From Amphritea balenae (GTDB taxonomy: Bacteria; Pseudomonadota; Gammaproteobacteria; Pseudomonadales; Balneatricaceae), in assembly GCF_003858655.1 (NCBI RefSeq), contig NZ_RQXV01000006.1, positions 124,001-188,000 of the forward strand: DNA of 64,000 nucleotides. The letters are read 5' to 3'. A program made the position numbers and the translations under genes. The notes beneath the pieces were generated by a model, which worked only from the letters and a program-made list of their open reading frames with translations, did no database searches and was not told where the DNA came from. This document shows, piece by piece, positions 53,912 through 61,615 of this stretch (its first letter is position 1; each line of letters begins with the position of its first letter).

Positions 53912-54865
53912 ATGAAAAACTGGTTAACGCTTTTTCTCAGTAGTGTGCTCCTCTGTTATTCAGGGGGTGCTGTTTCAGCGACTGATAATCGTATCGTTTC
54001 ACTAGGTACCGGAGGACTCACAGGGCTTTATTATCCTGCCGGAGGAGCTTTCTGTCGGCTGGTCAATCAGACCCGGCGGGACCATGGTATCCGCTGTGCG
54101 GTGAAAACATCGCCCGGTTCGGTCGCCAATATAAACCGGGTAATGGAGGGTAGCCTTGATCTGGGGATCGCTGAATCGGGCCAGCTTTATGAAGCTGCGA
54201 TATCTGAATCTGCCGGTACTGAGCTAAGGTCTCTGTTTAATCTGTTTCCCGAGTTTATTACGGTATTCAGTCGTCGGGACAGCGGTATAGTTTCGCTGGC
54301 TGACTTGCCGAATAAGCGTATCAATATTGGCCTGGAGAATAGTAGCCAGGAAGTCACTTTTAAGTTGTTGATGAAAGCCCGCGGCTGGCAACTGACTGAT
54401 TTTTCCGAAGTACATCGGCTGTCGCCTGCTGAGCAGGCTAAGGCGTTGTGTAGTAACGTTATCGATGCGACGTTTTATGTTGTCGGCCACCCCAGTGGGG
54501 CGGTTAAAGAAGCGCTAAGGGACTGTGATAGTCAGTTGATTGGTCTGGCTCAGAGCGATATTAATAGTCTGATGCTGGGTAATTACTTTTACCAGCCGAT
54601 GAATATTGATGGCGGACTGTATGATCAGTCGGGTACTGATGTGCTGACCGCCGGGGTGAATGCCACGCTGATTAGCCGTGCTGATATGCCCGACGAGGTC
54701 GCTTATGCGCTGGTGAAATCATTGTTTGGCCAGTTTGAGCAGTTTCGACGTATGCATCCCGCTTTTTCTCGCCTGACACCAGATCTCTTAATCAAGGCAC
54801 CGCTGGCGGCGCCTCTTCATCCGGGTGCTGAGCGCTATTTCAAAGAGATCGGGTTGCTGGACTGA
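53912..54865 (+). CDS. TAXI-family TRAP binding protein, first copy
   Basis: A 317-residue periplasmic receptor with signal peptide (cleavage near AVS-AT). The TAXI signature SLGTGGLTGLYYPAGGAFCRLVNQ spans about residues 30-53, and the C-terminal HPAFSRLTPDLLIKAPLAAPLHPGAERYFKE is shared with the second TAXI protein at 57200. It has no permease next to it. It may share the permease at 58349 or act as a ligand-binding partner for the sensor kinase that lies between the two TAXI genes. Confidence 0.92.
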   Translation: MKNWLTLFLSSVLLCYSGGAVSATDNRIVSLGTGGLTGLYYPAGGAFCRLVNQTRRDHGIRCAVKTSPGSVANINRVMEGSLDLGIAESGQLYEAAISESAGTELRSLFNLFPEFITVFSRRDSGIVSLADLPNKRINIGLENSSQEVTFKLLMKARGWQLTDFSEVHRLSPAEQAKALCSNVIDATFYVVGHPSGAVKEALRDCDSQLIGLAQSDINSLMLGNYFYQPMNIDGGLYDQSGTDVLTAGVNATLISRADMPDEVAYALVKSLFGQFEQFRRMHPAFSRLTPDLLIKAPLAAPLHPGAERYFKEIGLLD

Positions 54866-55310
54866 TCCGTATCGCTTTTAATGAGTGATAGTTCCGGAAA
54901 GAGGAGCGTTATTGTCTCTCTCTCTGGCGAGTTACTTTTACAATCAGTATGTGCCTTTCAGGCGAACGCAGGCGGTGTTTTCTCGCCTGACTCCGGCCAT
55001 TATTAATTAAAGGCACCGCTGGCGGCGCCTCTTCATCCGGGTGCTGAACGCTATTTCAAAGAGATCGGATTGCTGGACTGATCTGTATCGTTTTTAATGA
55101 GTGATAGTTCCGGAAAGAGGAGCGTTACTGTCTCACTCTCTGGCGAGTTACTTTTACAATCAGTATGTACCTTTCAGGCGAACGCAGGCGGTGTTTTCTC
55201 GCCTGACTCCGGCCATTATTAATTAAAGGCACCGCTGGCGGCGCCTCTTCATCCGGGGGGTGAGCGCTATTTCAAAGAGATCGGGTTGCTGGACTGATCG
55301 GTATCGTTTT
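54771..55310 (+). repeat. 216-bp tandem repeats made from the TAXI gene tail
   Basis: The last 95 bp of the TAXI gene plus about 120 bp of downstream DNA recur with a 216-bp period: anchor AAGGCACCGCTGGCGGCGCC at 54794, 55010 and 55226. Copy 2 is almost complete and carries only synonymous changes in the last 24 codons (GAG/GAA, GGG/GGA); a 2-bp insertion and TAA upstream break the frame. Copy 3 is partial and ends at about 55310. Each spacer contains the hairpin CAGGCGA...TCGCCTG (54959-54989 in the first). No other gene lies in 54866-55266. Confidence 0.9.
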
Positions 55311-56868
55311 CTGATAATGGCAGCTCAAGAAAGAAATGTGCGCCATTGCTATTCGGCAAAGACTGGATATGCCCGTTAAGTAACTGATTCACCAAATTAA
55401 AGGTGATATGCATACCTAAACCACTGCAGCCCTGGTTACGCTTGCTGGTGACAAAAGGCTCGAACAGCTTTTCATGCCAATCCTGCGGGATTCCCACCCC
55501 GTTATCGCGGTAATGAATAAGCAACTGCTGATCGGTCAGACTCATTTGAATACTTATTTTTCCGCCTGGCTGGTTTTCAAAACCGTGTAACAGGGAGTTA
55601 AGTATCAGGTTGGTAAAGATCTGATAATAGCTACCGGGATAACTATCTAATATCAGGTGATCGGGGCCTTCGATTATCACTTCCGGCTTGCAGCGCTTAA
55701 GTCGCGGTTGTAACGACAGTAGTATTTCATCCAGATATTTGATCAGGTCGAACTGACGGCGTTGCTCGCTGGACTGGTCGACCGATACCTGTTTGAAGGC
55801 AGTGATAAGCTGATTGGCCCGCTCCAGGTTCTGACAGATCAGTTGGGCGCTCTCGTTAGCCGTATCCGCCATCGGATCATCGGGATGCTGTTGCAATCGA
55901 AGTTTGGCCTGATCCGACAGGTAAGAGGCGGCGGTAAAGCCGATACCTATCGGGGTGTTTATCTCGTGGGCAACCCCCGCAACCAGCCCGCCGAGAGCTG
56001 CCAGTTTCTTAGATTCAACTAGTTGTTTTTGAGTCGCCTGTAGCTTTTCCAGGGTCTCGTGTAATTCAAGGTTACGCTCTTCCAGCTGTTGGGTCCGGTC
56101 GGTTACCCGCTGTTCCAGTTCGGCATTAAGCTGTGCGAGTGAGTCTTCGGCCTGCTGCCTTTTACTGATATCCCGCAACATCGATTCACGCATACTGTTC
56201 ATGGCATCGACTACCTGACTGATTTCATCGTCCCGGTGTCGTTCTTTGCGTTGCAGTATGAGTGGCAGATCAAGATGGTCGAGTTTTAGCCGGCGGGCAT
56301 AATCGGCCATAGTGCCCAAGTGTTGGGTTACCAGACGGTGGAAGATGGTCAGGATAAAGATCGAAACCAGAAAGGTTTTGATGCCCTGGGATGCCAGAAT
56401 AACCAGCACTTTATCGGCGAGCCGTCGATATACCTCATCCAGACCGATAATCAGGGTTAGCTGACCGACTTCAAAGGGGGTGCCGTCACTACTGAGGTGC
56501 TCAAGATGGTACTGCCGTTCAACAATCGGGCCGGTTTCAGGCTTATTGCCAGCAACATAGTAATCACCGTACTGAGATGTGATCTCTAAAAAGCGAACAT
56601 CGGGTAGTTGATGCAGGCCGTTCAGCTGTACCTGTATCTGGGCAGGACTGATCTCCCACAGACTAGTAGACAGACTGTTCAATGAGCTGGCTTCAATTTG
56701 TAACAGACGCTCATCGATAGCTGATAGTTCATAGCGGTAATCGAGCCATAGCTGGGTGCCGGTGGCTATCAGGGTAATGGCTGAACTACAGAGCAAGATG
56801 GCCGCCAGCAGGCGGATGCCCAAAGGTTTTTGATATCGCAGTTGGTTGATACGCTGGAGCAGAGTCAT
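55267..56868 (-). CDS. Membrane sensor histidine kinase
   Basis: A 533-residue kinase. Two membrane helices (about 20-42 and 153-176) flank a 110-residue periplasmic sensor; then HAMP (about 177-235), a coiled coil, phosphoacceptor His301 in VAGVAHEINTPIG, N-box NLILNSLLHG (420-429), G1 DNGVGIP (455-461) and G2 GCSGLGMHI. No response regulator is encoded nearby. The last 13 residues (NDTDQSSNPISLK) are encoded by the antisense strand of the third TAXI-tail repeat, so the natural C-terminus has been replaced. Confidence 0.92.
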   Translation of the reverse strand: MTLLQRINQLRYQKPLGIRLLAAILLCSSAITLIATGTQLWLDYRYELSAIDERLLQIEASSLNSLSTSLWEISPAQIQVQLNGLHQLPDVRFLEITSQYGDYYVAGNKPETGPIVERQYHLEHLSSDGTPFEVGQLTLIIGLDEVYRRLADKVLVILASQGIKTFLVSIFILTIFHRLVTQHLGTMADYARRLKLDHLDLPLILQRKERHRDDEISQVVDAMNSMRESMLRDISKRQQAEDSLAQLNAELEQRVTDRTQQLEERNLELHETLEKLQATQKQLVESKKLAALGGLVAGVAHEINTPIGIGFTAASYLSDQAKLRLQQHPDDPMADTANESAQLICQNLERANQLITAFKQVSVDQSSEQRRQFDLIKYLDEILLSLQPRLKRCKPEVIIEGPDHLILDSYPGSYYQIFTNLILNSLLHGFENQPGGKISIQMSLTDQQLLIHYRDNGVGIPQDWHEKLFEPFVTSKRNQGCSGLGMHITFNLVNQLLNGHIQSLPNSNGAHFFLELPLSENDTDQSSNPISLK

Positions 56869-57007
56869 ATTGTTGGTTCTTTATTAAATTCTGCAGATGG
56901 AATTGTCTGTTGGCTTTCTATGCTCAATAGCCCTCAATCATAGCGCCAGATGCAAAGCGAGACAGCTTTTTTAGTCTGAAAAATGTGATGTTAATGCGTC
57001 TCATAAG

Positions 57008-57181
57008 GTGTTTGGCACGCTGGGAGGTTTAATTGGCGCGATAGGCGGCCCGGCTGTGGGTTTGTTTAAATTACTTTGTTTCGGTCTCCTGAGAGAAGGA
57101 GCAGTAATCGCCGGAAAATATGAAACGACTATTTTCCAGAGATTACTGCTCTCTTCGCTTATGCCCGAGAGGGCAAAATAA
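57008..57181 (+). CDS. Possible small membrane protein upstream of the second TAXI gene
   Basis: From GTG 57008 the frame runs 57 residues: a Gly-rich hydrophobic helix (FGTLGGLIGAIGGPAVGLFK) then a polar part ending SLMPERAK. No good ribosome binding site precedes it, and its second half coincides with the strong hairpin at 57099-57151. It is reported because the hydrophobic, Gly-patterned helix is unusual for random sequence; it may equally be a non-coding leader. Confidence 0.25.
   Translation: MFGTLGGLIGAIGGPAVGLFKLLCFGLLREGAVIAGKYETTIFQRLLLSSLMPERAK
57099..57151 (+). promoter_or_regulatory. Strong 5'-leader hairpin of the TAXI-TRAP operon
   Basis: GAGCAGTAATC-gcc-GGAAAATA-tgaaacgac-TATTTTCC-aga-GATTACTGCTC: 19 paired bases with one symmetric internal loop. 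It lies 48 bp before the TAXI start and is followed by a small GCCC-GAGA-GGGC hairpin (57163-57174). There is no T-run, so a role in mRNA stability or regulated translation is more likely than termination. The rest of 56869-57199 holds no clear gene apart from the weak candidate at 57008. Confidence 0.75.
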
Positions 57182-57199
57182 CGATAACAAGGAAATCTC

Positions 57200-58189
57200 A
57201 TGTCTCTGAAGAATAAACTTGCAACCAGCTTACTCTCCTCTGCCGTTGGCCTGACCGCTGCGTTTGGTGCAGGCACTGCCAGCGCACAACAAACCTATGT
57301 CACTATCGGTACCGGTGGTCAGACAGGTGTTTACTACGTTGTAGGCCAGTCTATCTGCCGCCTGGTTAACCGTCAGACGGATACTCACGGTATTAAGTGT
57401 ACTGCTCCTTCGACCGGGGGTTCAGTAGCGAATATCAATGCGATTCGTCAGGGACAGCAGGATCTGGGTATGGCTCAGTCTGACTGGCAGTTCCACGCGA
57501 TGAACGGTACTAAGCACGATACATTTGTATCCCAGGGCAAGTATGACAACCTGCGCGCGCTCTTCTCTGTACATAACGAGCCGTTCACTGTCGTTGCCCG
57601 TGCAGATTCAGGCATTGAAACCTTTGACGATCTGGTCGGTAAGCGGGTTAACCTGAATAACCCTGGTTCAGGTACGCGCGGTACTATGGAAGTGATCATG
57701 GCTGAGAAAGGCTGGACCCGTGATTCTTTCAAACTGGCGGCAGAGCTGAAAGCTTCTGAGCAGGCTCAGGCGCTGTGTGATAACAAGATCGATGCGATGA
57801 TCTACTCCGTTGGCCATCCGTCCGGTGCGATTAAAGAAGCAACTACTTCTTGTGATTCTAAAGTAATCCCTGTTACTGGTAAGGCAATCGAAAAGCTGAT
57901 CGCTGAAAATGATTACTACGCTGAGGCGTTGATCAAAGGTGGTCTGTATAAAGGCTCTGATAACGATGTAGCAACCTTTGGTAACGCTGCGACTATGGTG
58001 AGCTCTGCTGATGTTGATGCCGATACTGTTTATCAGGTGGTTAAAGCTGTATTTGATAACTTTGACCGTTTCAAGCGTCTGCACCCTGCTTTCGCAAACC
58101 TGGAACCAAAACAGATGATCTCTGGTGGTCTTTCTGCTCCTCTGCATGAAGGTGCGGTTCGTTACTACAAAGAACAAGGCTGGATGTAA
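57200..58189 (+). CDS. TAXI-family TRAP binding protein, second copy
   Basis: A 329-residue receptor with signal peptide (cleavage near ASA-QQ) and the TAXI start VTIGTGGQTGVYYVVGQSIC. It is followed by its fused permease. Codon use is highly biased and a strong leader hairpin lies upstream, consistent with a highly expressed binding protein. Some TAXI proteins bind glutamate or glutamine; the NAD-glutamate dehydrogenase downstream makes this plausible but unproven. Confidence 0.94.
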   Translation: MSLKNKLATSLLSSAVGLTAAFGAGTASAQQTYVTIGTGGQTGVYYVVGQSICRLVNRQTDTHGIKCTAPSTGGSVANINAIRQGQQDLGMAQSDWQFHAMNGTKHDTFVSQGKYDNLRALFSVHNEPFTVVARADSGIETFDDLVGKRVNLNNPGSGTRGTMEVIMAEKGWTRDSFKLAAELKASEQAQALCDNKIDAMIYSVGHPSGAIKEATTSCDSKVIPVTGKAIEKLIAENDYYAEALIKGGLYKGSDNDVATFGNAATMVSSADVDADTVYQVVKAVFDNFDRFKRLHPAFANLEPKQMISGGLSAPLHEGAVRYYKEQGWM

Positions 58190-58211
58190 TTATAAGCATT
58201 TAGTTCTGTAT

Positions 58212-58244
58212 AGAGAGCGTACCTGTATAGGAGGTACGCTCTCT
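58212..58244 (+). terminator. Hairpin after the TAXI gene (partial terminator or stabiliser)
   Basis: AGAGAGCGTACCT-gtatagg-AGGTACGCTCTCT is a perfect 13-bp stem without a T-run. A second, long-range pair (CTCTGGT at 58252-58258 with ACCAGAG at 58309-58315) is followed by a run of T (58319-58326). Together they would reduce transcription into the permease gene. Confidence 0.7.
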
Positions 58245-58348
58245 CCGGAGGCTCTGGTTCAGTCTGCACCCAAGGATAGCTGTCTTAATGAGCGATCCGA
58301 ATGGCTGTACCAGAGGCTCTTTTTTTATACCTGTTTTTTGGAGCCGAC

Positions 58349-60970
58349 ATGACAAATACTCATAACAGTCAGGCTGAGGTCGACGAACAAGAACTCCAGG
58401 ACATGGTCGCGGCTACCGATACTGGTGCCCGAATTCCTGAAGGCTGGCAGGGCAAAATACTGCTTGCTGCAGCACTATTATGGTCACTGTTTCAGCTGTG
58501 GATAGCCTCGCCATTACCTTTTTATGACTGGCCGATTATTGGTAGCTTTGGTATTTTCAATGACACCGAAGTACGTGCTATTCATCTGGGTTTTGCAACC
58601 TTTCTGGCCTTTACCGCGTATCCCGCTTTAGCCCGTTCACCACGGCATCATATTCCCGCAACGGATATCGCGCTCTGTCTTCTGGGTGCCTTTAGTGCAT
58701 CTTATATCTTCCTGTTTTACGAGCAGCTTGTAAGCCGTACCGGTCTGCCTAATTCGCAGGACCTGATTGTATCGGTTGTCGGTATTCTGTTGCTGCTGGA
58801 AGCGGCCCGCCGTACTCTGGGGCCACCGTTGATGATTGTTGCGATAGTGTTTCTGACCTATTCGCTGGCTGGTCCTTATATGCCAGAAATCATTGCCCAT
58901 AAAGGCGTTACACTAAAAGAGCTTGTGAACCATCAGTGGCTGACCACTGAAGGCGTTTTTGGTATTGCGCTTGGTGTCTCTTCTAACTTTGTATTCCTGT
59001 TTGTACTCTTTGGCGCATTGCTGGATAAAGCCGGTGCGGGTAACTATTTCATACAGGTCGCATTTTCTCTGTTGGGCCACATGCGCGGTGGACCGGCAAA
59101 AGCAGCGGTGGTCTCGTCAGGCCTGACCGGCCTTATTTCAGGCTCATCGATTGCCAACGTAGTAACTACCGGTACCTTCACTATTCCGATGATGAAGCGG
59201 GTTGGTTTCTCCTCAGAGAAAGCTGGTGCCGTTGAGGTAGCGTCCTCGGTTAACGGTCAGATTATGCCACCGGTTATGGGTGCTGCAGCGTTTCTGATGG
59301 TTGAGTATGTGGGTATCTCCTATGTTGAAGTTATTACCCATGCCTTTTTGCCTGCGCTGATCTCCTACATTGCGCTGGTGTATATCGTACACCTCGAAGC
59401 ATTGAAGCTGGATATGCAGGGCTTGCCTCGCCGTTCAGCGGTTAAGCCATGGCAGATGCGTATTATCGGCATGCTAACGGGTTTTCTGGTCACCGCAGCG
59501 ATTGCTGCCGGAGTTTACTTCGGTATCGGCTGGATCAAACCGGTATTCGGCACTTATGCAGGAATGGTTATTGCCGCGTTGCTAGGGGTGGTGTATCTAT
59601 ATCTGATTCGCTTCGCCGCTAAGGTACCTGATCTTGCGTTGGATGATCCTAATGCACCGATGCTGCAGTTGCCGGAAGTAGGTCCTACGGTAAAGTCGGG
59701 TCTGCATTTCCTGTTGCCGGTTGTTGTACTGGTCTGGTGTTTGATGATCGAGCGTTTGTCACCGGGCCTGTCAGCGTTCTGGGCGACAGTGCTGATGATC
59801 ATTATTCTGGTGACTCAACGTCCATTACTGGCCTTTTTCCGTGGTCATAGCGACATTGCAGCCCGGCTGCGACAGGGCGCGAATGAGCTGGTTGATGGCC
59901 TGATTGTCGGTGCCCGTAACATGATAGGTATCGGTATTGCGACTGCGACTGCCGGTATTATCGTGGGTGCAGTGTCTCAGACCGGGGTTGGTTCAGTGCT
60001 GGCTGATCTGGTTGAAATCCTGTCCATGGGTAACTTGCTATTGATGCTAATGCTGACCGCAGTGCTCAGTCTGATTCTGGGTATGGGACTGCCGACGACG
60101 GCTAACTATATTGTGGTGTCATCGCTGTTGGCCCCGGTGGTTGTTTCACTGGGTCAGGAATCCGGATTAATAGTGCCGCTGATCGCAGTGCACCTGTTTG
60201 TGTTCTATTTCGGCATTATGGCTGACGTAACACCCCCGGTGGGACTTGCCTCGTTTGCGGCGGCTGCGGTGTCTGGCGGTGATCCTATCCGCACCGGTTT
60301 TGTGGCGTTTGCATACAGTCTGCGAACTGCGGCACTGCCATTCCTGTTTATCTTTAATACCGACCTGCTGTTAATTGGTGTCACCTGGCTGGAGGGTATT
60401 CAGGTATTCATTATCGCGACTATTGCGATACTGATCTTTACCGCTGCGACTCAGGGCTTTTTCATCACCCGCAATCGCTGGTATGAATCCGCTGTGATGC
60501 TGTTGATCGCATTCTCGTTGTTCCGCCCGGGTTTCTGGATGGATCGCATCGTCGATCCTTATCAGCAGGTTGCACCGACTGAACTGGTACAGATGGCTGA
60601 TAATCTGGATCCGGGTACGGTAATGAACTTCTGGATTGATGGTGAAGACGATGTCGGTAATCAGCGCTCCTTCCTGGTGAAACTTGAGCTGGGTGAGGGC
60701 GTCACGGGTGCTGATCGTATGGCTGAAACCGGACTTGAGTTACTGACTACCGGTGGCAAGACAATGATTGATTTTGTTGGCTTCGATAGCCCGGCTGAAA
60801 AAGCAGGCTTAGCGTTTGATCAGGTTGTGGTGGGTGTTGAAGTCCCTCAGGCACAGCCGGCTAAGCAATTGATCTATATACCAACCTTTATGCTATTGGG
60901 GTTGTTGGTCATGCTTCAGCGTCGACGCCGTAAGAGTACTCCAGCTAAAGCTCAGACGGCAGCCTGTTAA
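58349..60970 (+). CDS. TAXI-type TRAP permease, fused small and large subunits, DUF3394 tail
   Basis: An 873-residue inner-membrane protein. The first part (about residues 30-180) is a DctQ-like four-helix block; the central part (200-690) is DctM-like, with SGLTGLISGSSIANVVTTGT and GLPTTANYIVV; the end (about 720-850) is a soluble DUF3394 domain with a PDZ-like stretch (GFDSPAEKAGLAFDQVVVGVEV) before a last helix. ATG 58349 follows GGAG; an upstream in-frame ATG at 58301 lies in the hairpin region. It imports the ligand of the TAXI protein upstream using the sodium gradient. Confidence 0.94.
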   Translation: MTNTHNSQAEVDEQELQDMVAATDTGARIPEGWQGKILLAAALLWSLFQLWIASPLPFYDWPIIGSFGIFNDTEVRAIHLGFATFLAFTAYPALARSPRHHIPATDIALCLLGAFSASYIFLFYEQLVSRTGLPNSQDLIVSVVGILLLLEAARRTLGPPLMIVAIVFLTYSLAGPYMPEIIAHKGVTLKELVNHQWLTTEGVFGIALGVSSNFVFLFVLFGALLDKAGAGNYFIQVAFSLLGHMRGGPAKAAVVSSGLTGLISGSSIANVVTTGTFTIPMMKRVGFSSEKAGAVEVASSVNGQIMPPVMGAAAFLMVEYVGISYVEVITHAFLPALISYIALVYIVHLEALKLDMQGLPRRSAVKPWQMRIIGMLTGFLVTAAIAAGVYFGIGWIKPVFGTYAGMVIAALLGVVYLYLIRFAAKVPDLALDDPNAPMLQLPEVGPTVKSGLHFLLPVVVLVWCLMIERLSPGLSAFWATVLMIIILVTQRPLLAFFRGHSDIAARLRQGANELVDGLIVGARNMIGIGIATATAGIIVGAVSQTGVGSVLADLVEILSMGNLLLMLMLTAVLSLILGMGLPTTANYIVVSSLLAPVVVSLGQESGLIVPLIAVHLFVFYFGIMADVTPPVGLASFAAAAVSGGDPIRTGFVAFAYSLRTAALPFLFIFNTDLLLIGVTWLEGIQVFIIATIAILIFTAATQGFFITRNRWYESAVMLLIAFSLFRPGFWMDRIVDPYQQVAPTELVQMADNLDPGTVMNFWIDGEDDVGNQRSFLVKLELGEGVTGADRMAETGLELLTTGGKTMIDFVGFDSPAEKAGLAFDQVVVGVEVPQAQPAKQLIYIPTFMLLGLLVMLQRRRRKSTPAKAQTAAC

Positions 60971-60988
60971 CTGTGAGTGCTTTGTTTA

Positions 60989-61040
60989 TTTAGTGAGTTC
61001 ATTTAGTGAGTTTATCTAGTGAGCTCATATAGTGAATGAG
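60989..61040 (+). repeat. Four 13-bp tandem repeats before the usp gene
   Basis: TTTAGTGAGTTCA, TTTAGTGAGTTTA, TCTAGTGAGCTCA and TATAGTGAATGAG follow one another exactly. Three of four share TAGTGAG. The array lies 51 bp before the usp gene. Confidence 0.85.
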
Positions 61041-61050
61041 GCGCTTACAC

Positions 61051-61072
61051 ACCCGATCGACACCGGTCGGGT
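61051..61072 (+). terminator. Hairpin between the repeats and usp
   Basis: ACCCGA-tcgacaccgg-TCGGGT, a short GC-rich stem without T-run directly upstream of the usp ribosome binding region. Role uncertain: a weak terminator or an RNA-end stabiliser. Confidence 0.5.
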
Positions 61073-61090
61073 AATCTCGGGGAATGAGAT

Positions 61091-61522
61091 ATGTTTAAAA
61101 AAGTATTAGTACCGGTAGATCTGACAGAGCCCGAATTCATTAAGCAGGCGTTGAAACTGGCGTTGCGCGAAGTACGGGATAACGATGCCGAACTGCATCT
61201 GATAACCGTTGTACCTGGATTTAGTAACTCCTTTGTAGCCTCTTTTTTTAGCGAAAGTGAGCATAAGAAAGCAGTGACTGAAGTGGCACGGAAGTTTAAA
61301 AAGTTTGCTGTGGCAGAGCTACCTGACGAGGTAAAGCCCGTCCTGAAAGTATACGAAGGCTCACCGGCTGAGCTGATAGTCGATTACGTTAAACGTAAGC
61401 AGATTGATCTGGTGCTGATGTCTGCCCATCATCGTAATCCGGTTGATGAGTTTTTGCTGGGTTCCGTATCGGCCCGTGTAGCAGAACGGTCGACCTGTTC
61501 TGTTTTACTGCTGAAGAATTAA
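61091..61522 (+). CDS. Universal stress protein (UspA family)
   Basis: A 143-residue UspA-fold protein: KVLVPVDLTEPEF at the start and the ATP-binding G-2X-G-9X-G(S/T) region LGSVSARVAERSTCSVLLL near the end. UspA proteins are often encoded with TRAP transporters (TeaD with TeaABC) and bind ATP to modulate transport. It follows the permease by 120 bp. Confidence 0.92.
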   Translation: MFKKVLVPVDLTEPEFIKQALKLALREVRDNDAELHLITVVPGFSNSFVASFFSESEHKKAVTEVARKFKKFAVAELPDEVKPVLKVYEGSPAELIVDYVKRKQIDLVLMSAHHRNPVDEFLLGSVSARVAERSTCSVLLLKN

Positions 61523-61615
61523 AAGTAACTGATTGAAAAATGACCGGTTACCGGCTTGTTCTGAGTCGGTAATCATTATCCTTAACCCTGACGACAGGTT
61601 AAAAATAAACATACC

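Noticed and set aside
54866-55266. CRISPR array or insertion-sequence remnant
   Set aside because: The repeats are 216 bp with coding origin in the TAXI gene; there are no short spaced repeats, transposase fragments or terminal inverted repeats.
57161-57181. Six-codon upstream frame before the second TAXI gene
   Set aside because: It has no ribosome binding site and is merely the end of the longer 57008 frame; too short to claim as a leader peptide.
57001-57276. 91-residue minus-strand frame in the TAXI leader
   Set aside because: It runs into the TAXI signal peptide region, has no ribosome binding site and low-quality composition; the leader is better explained by the hairpin.
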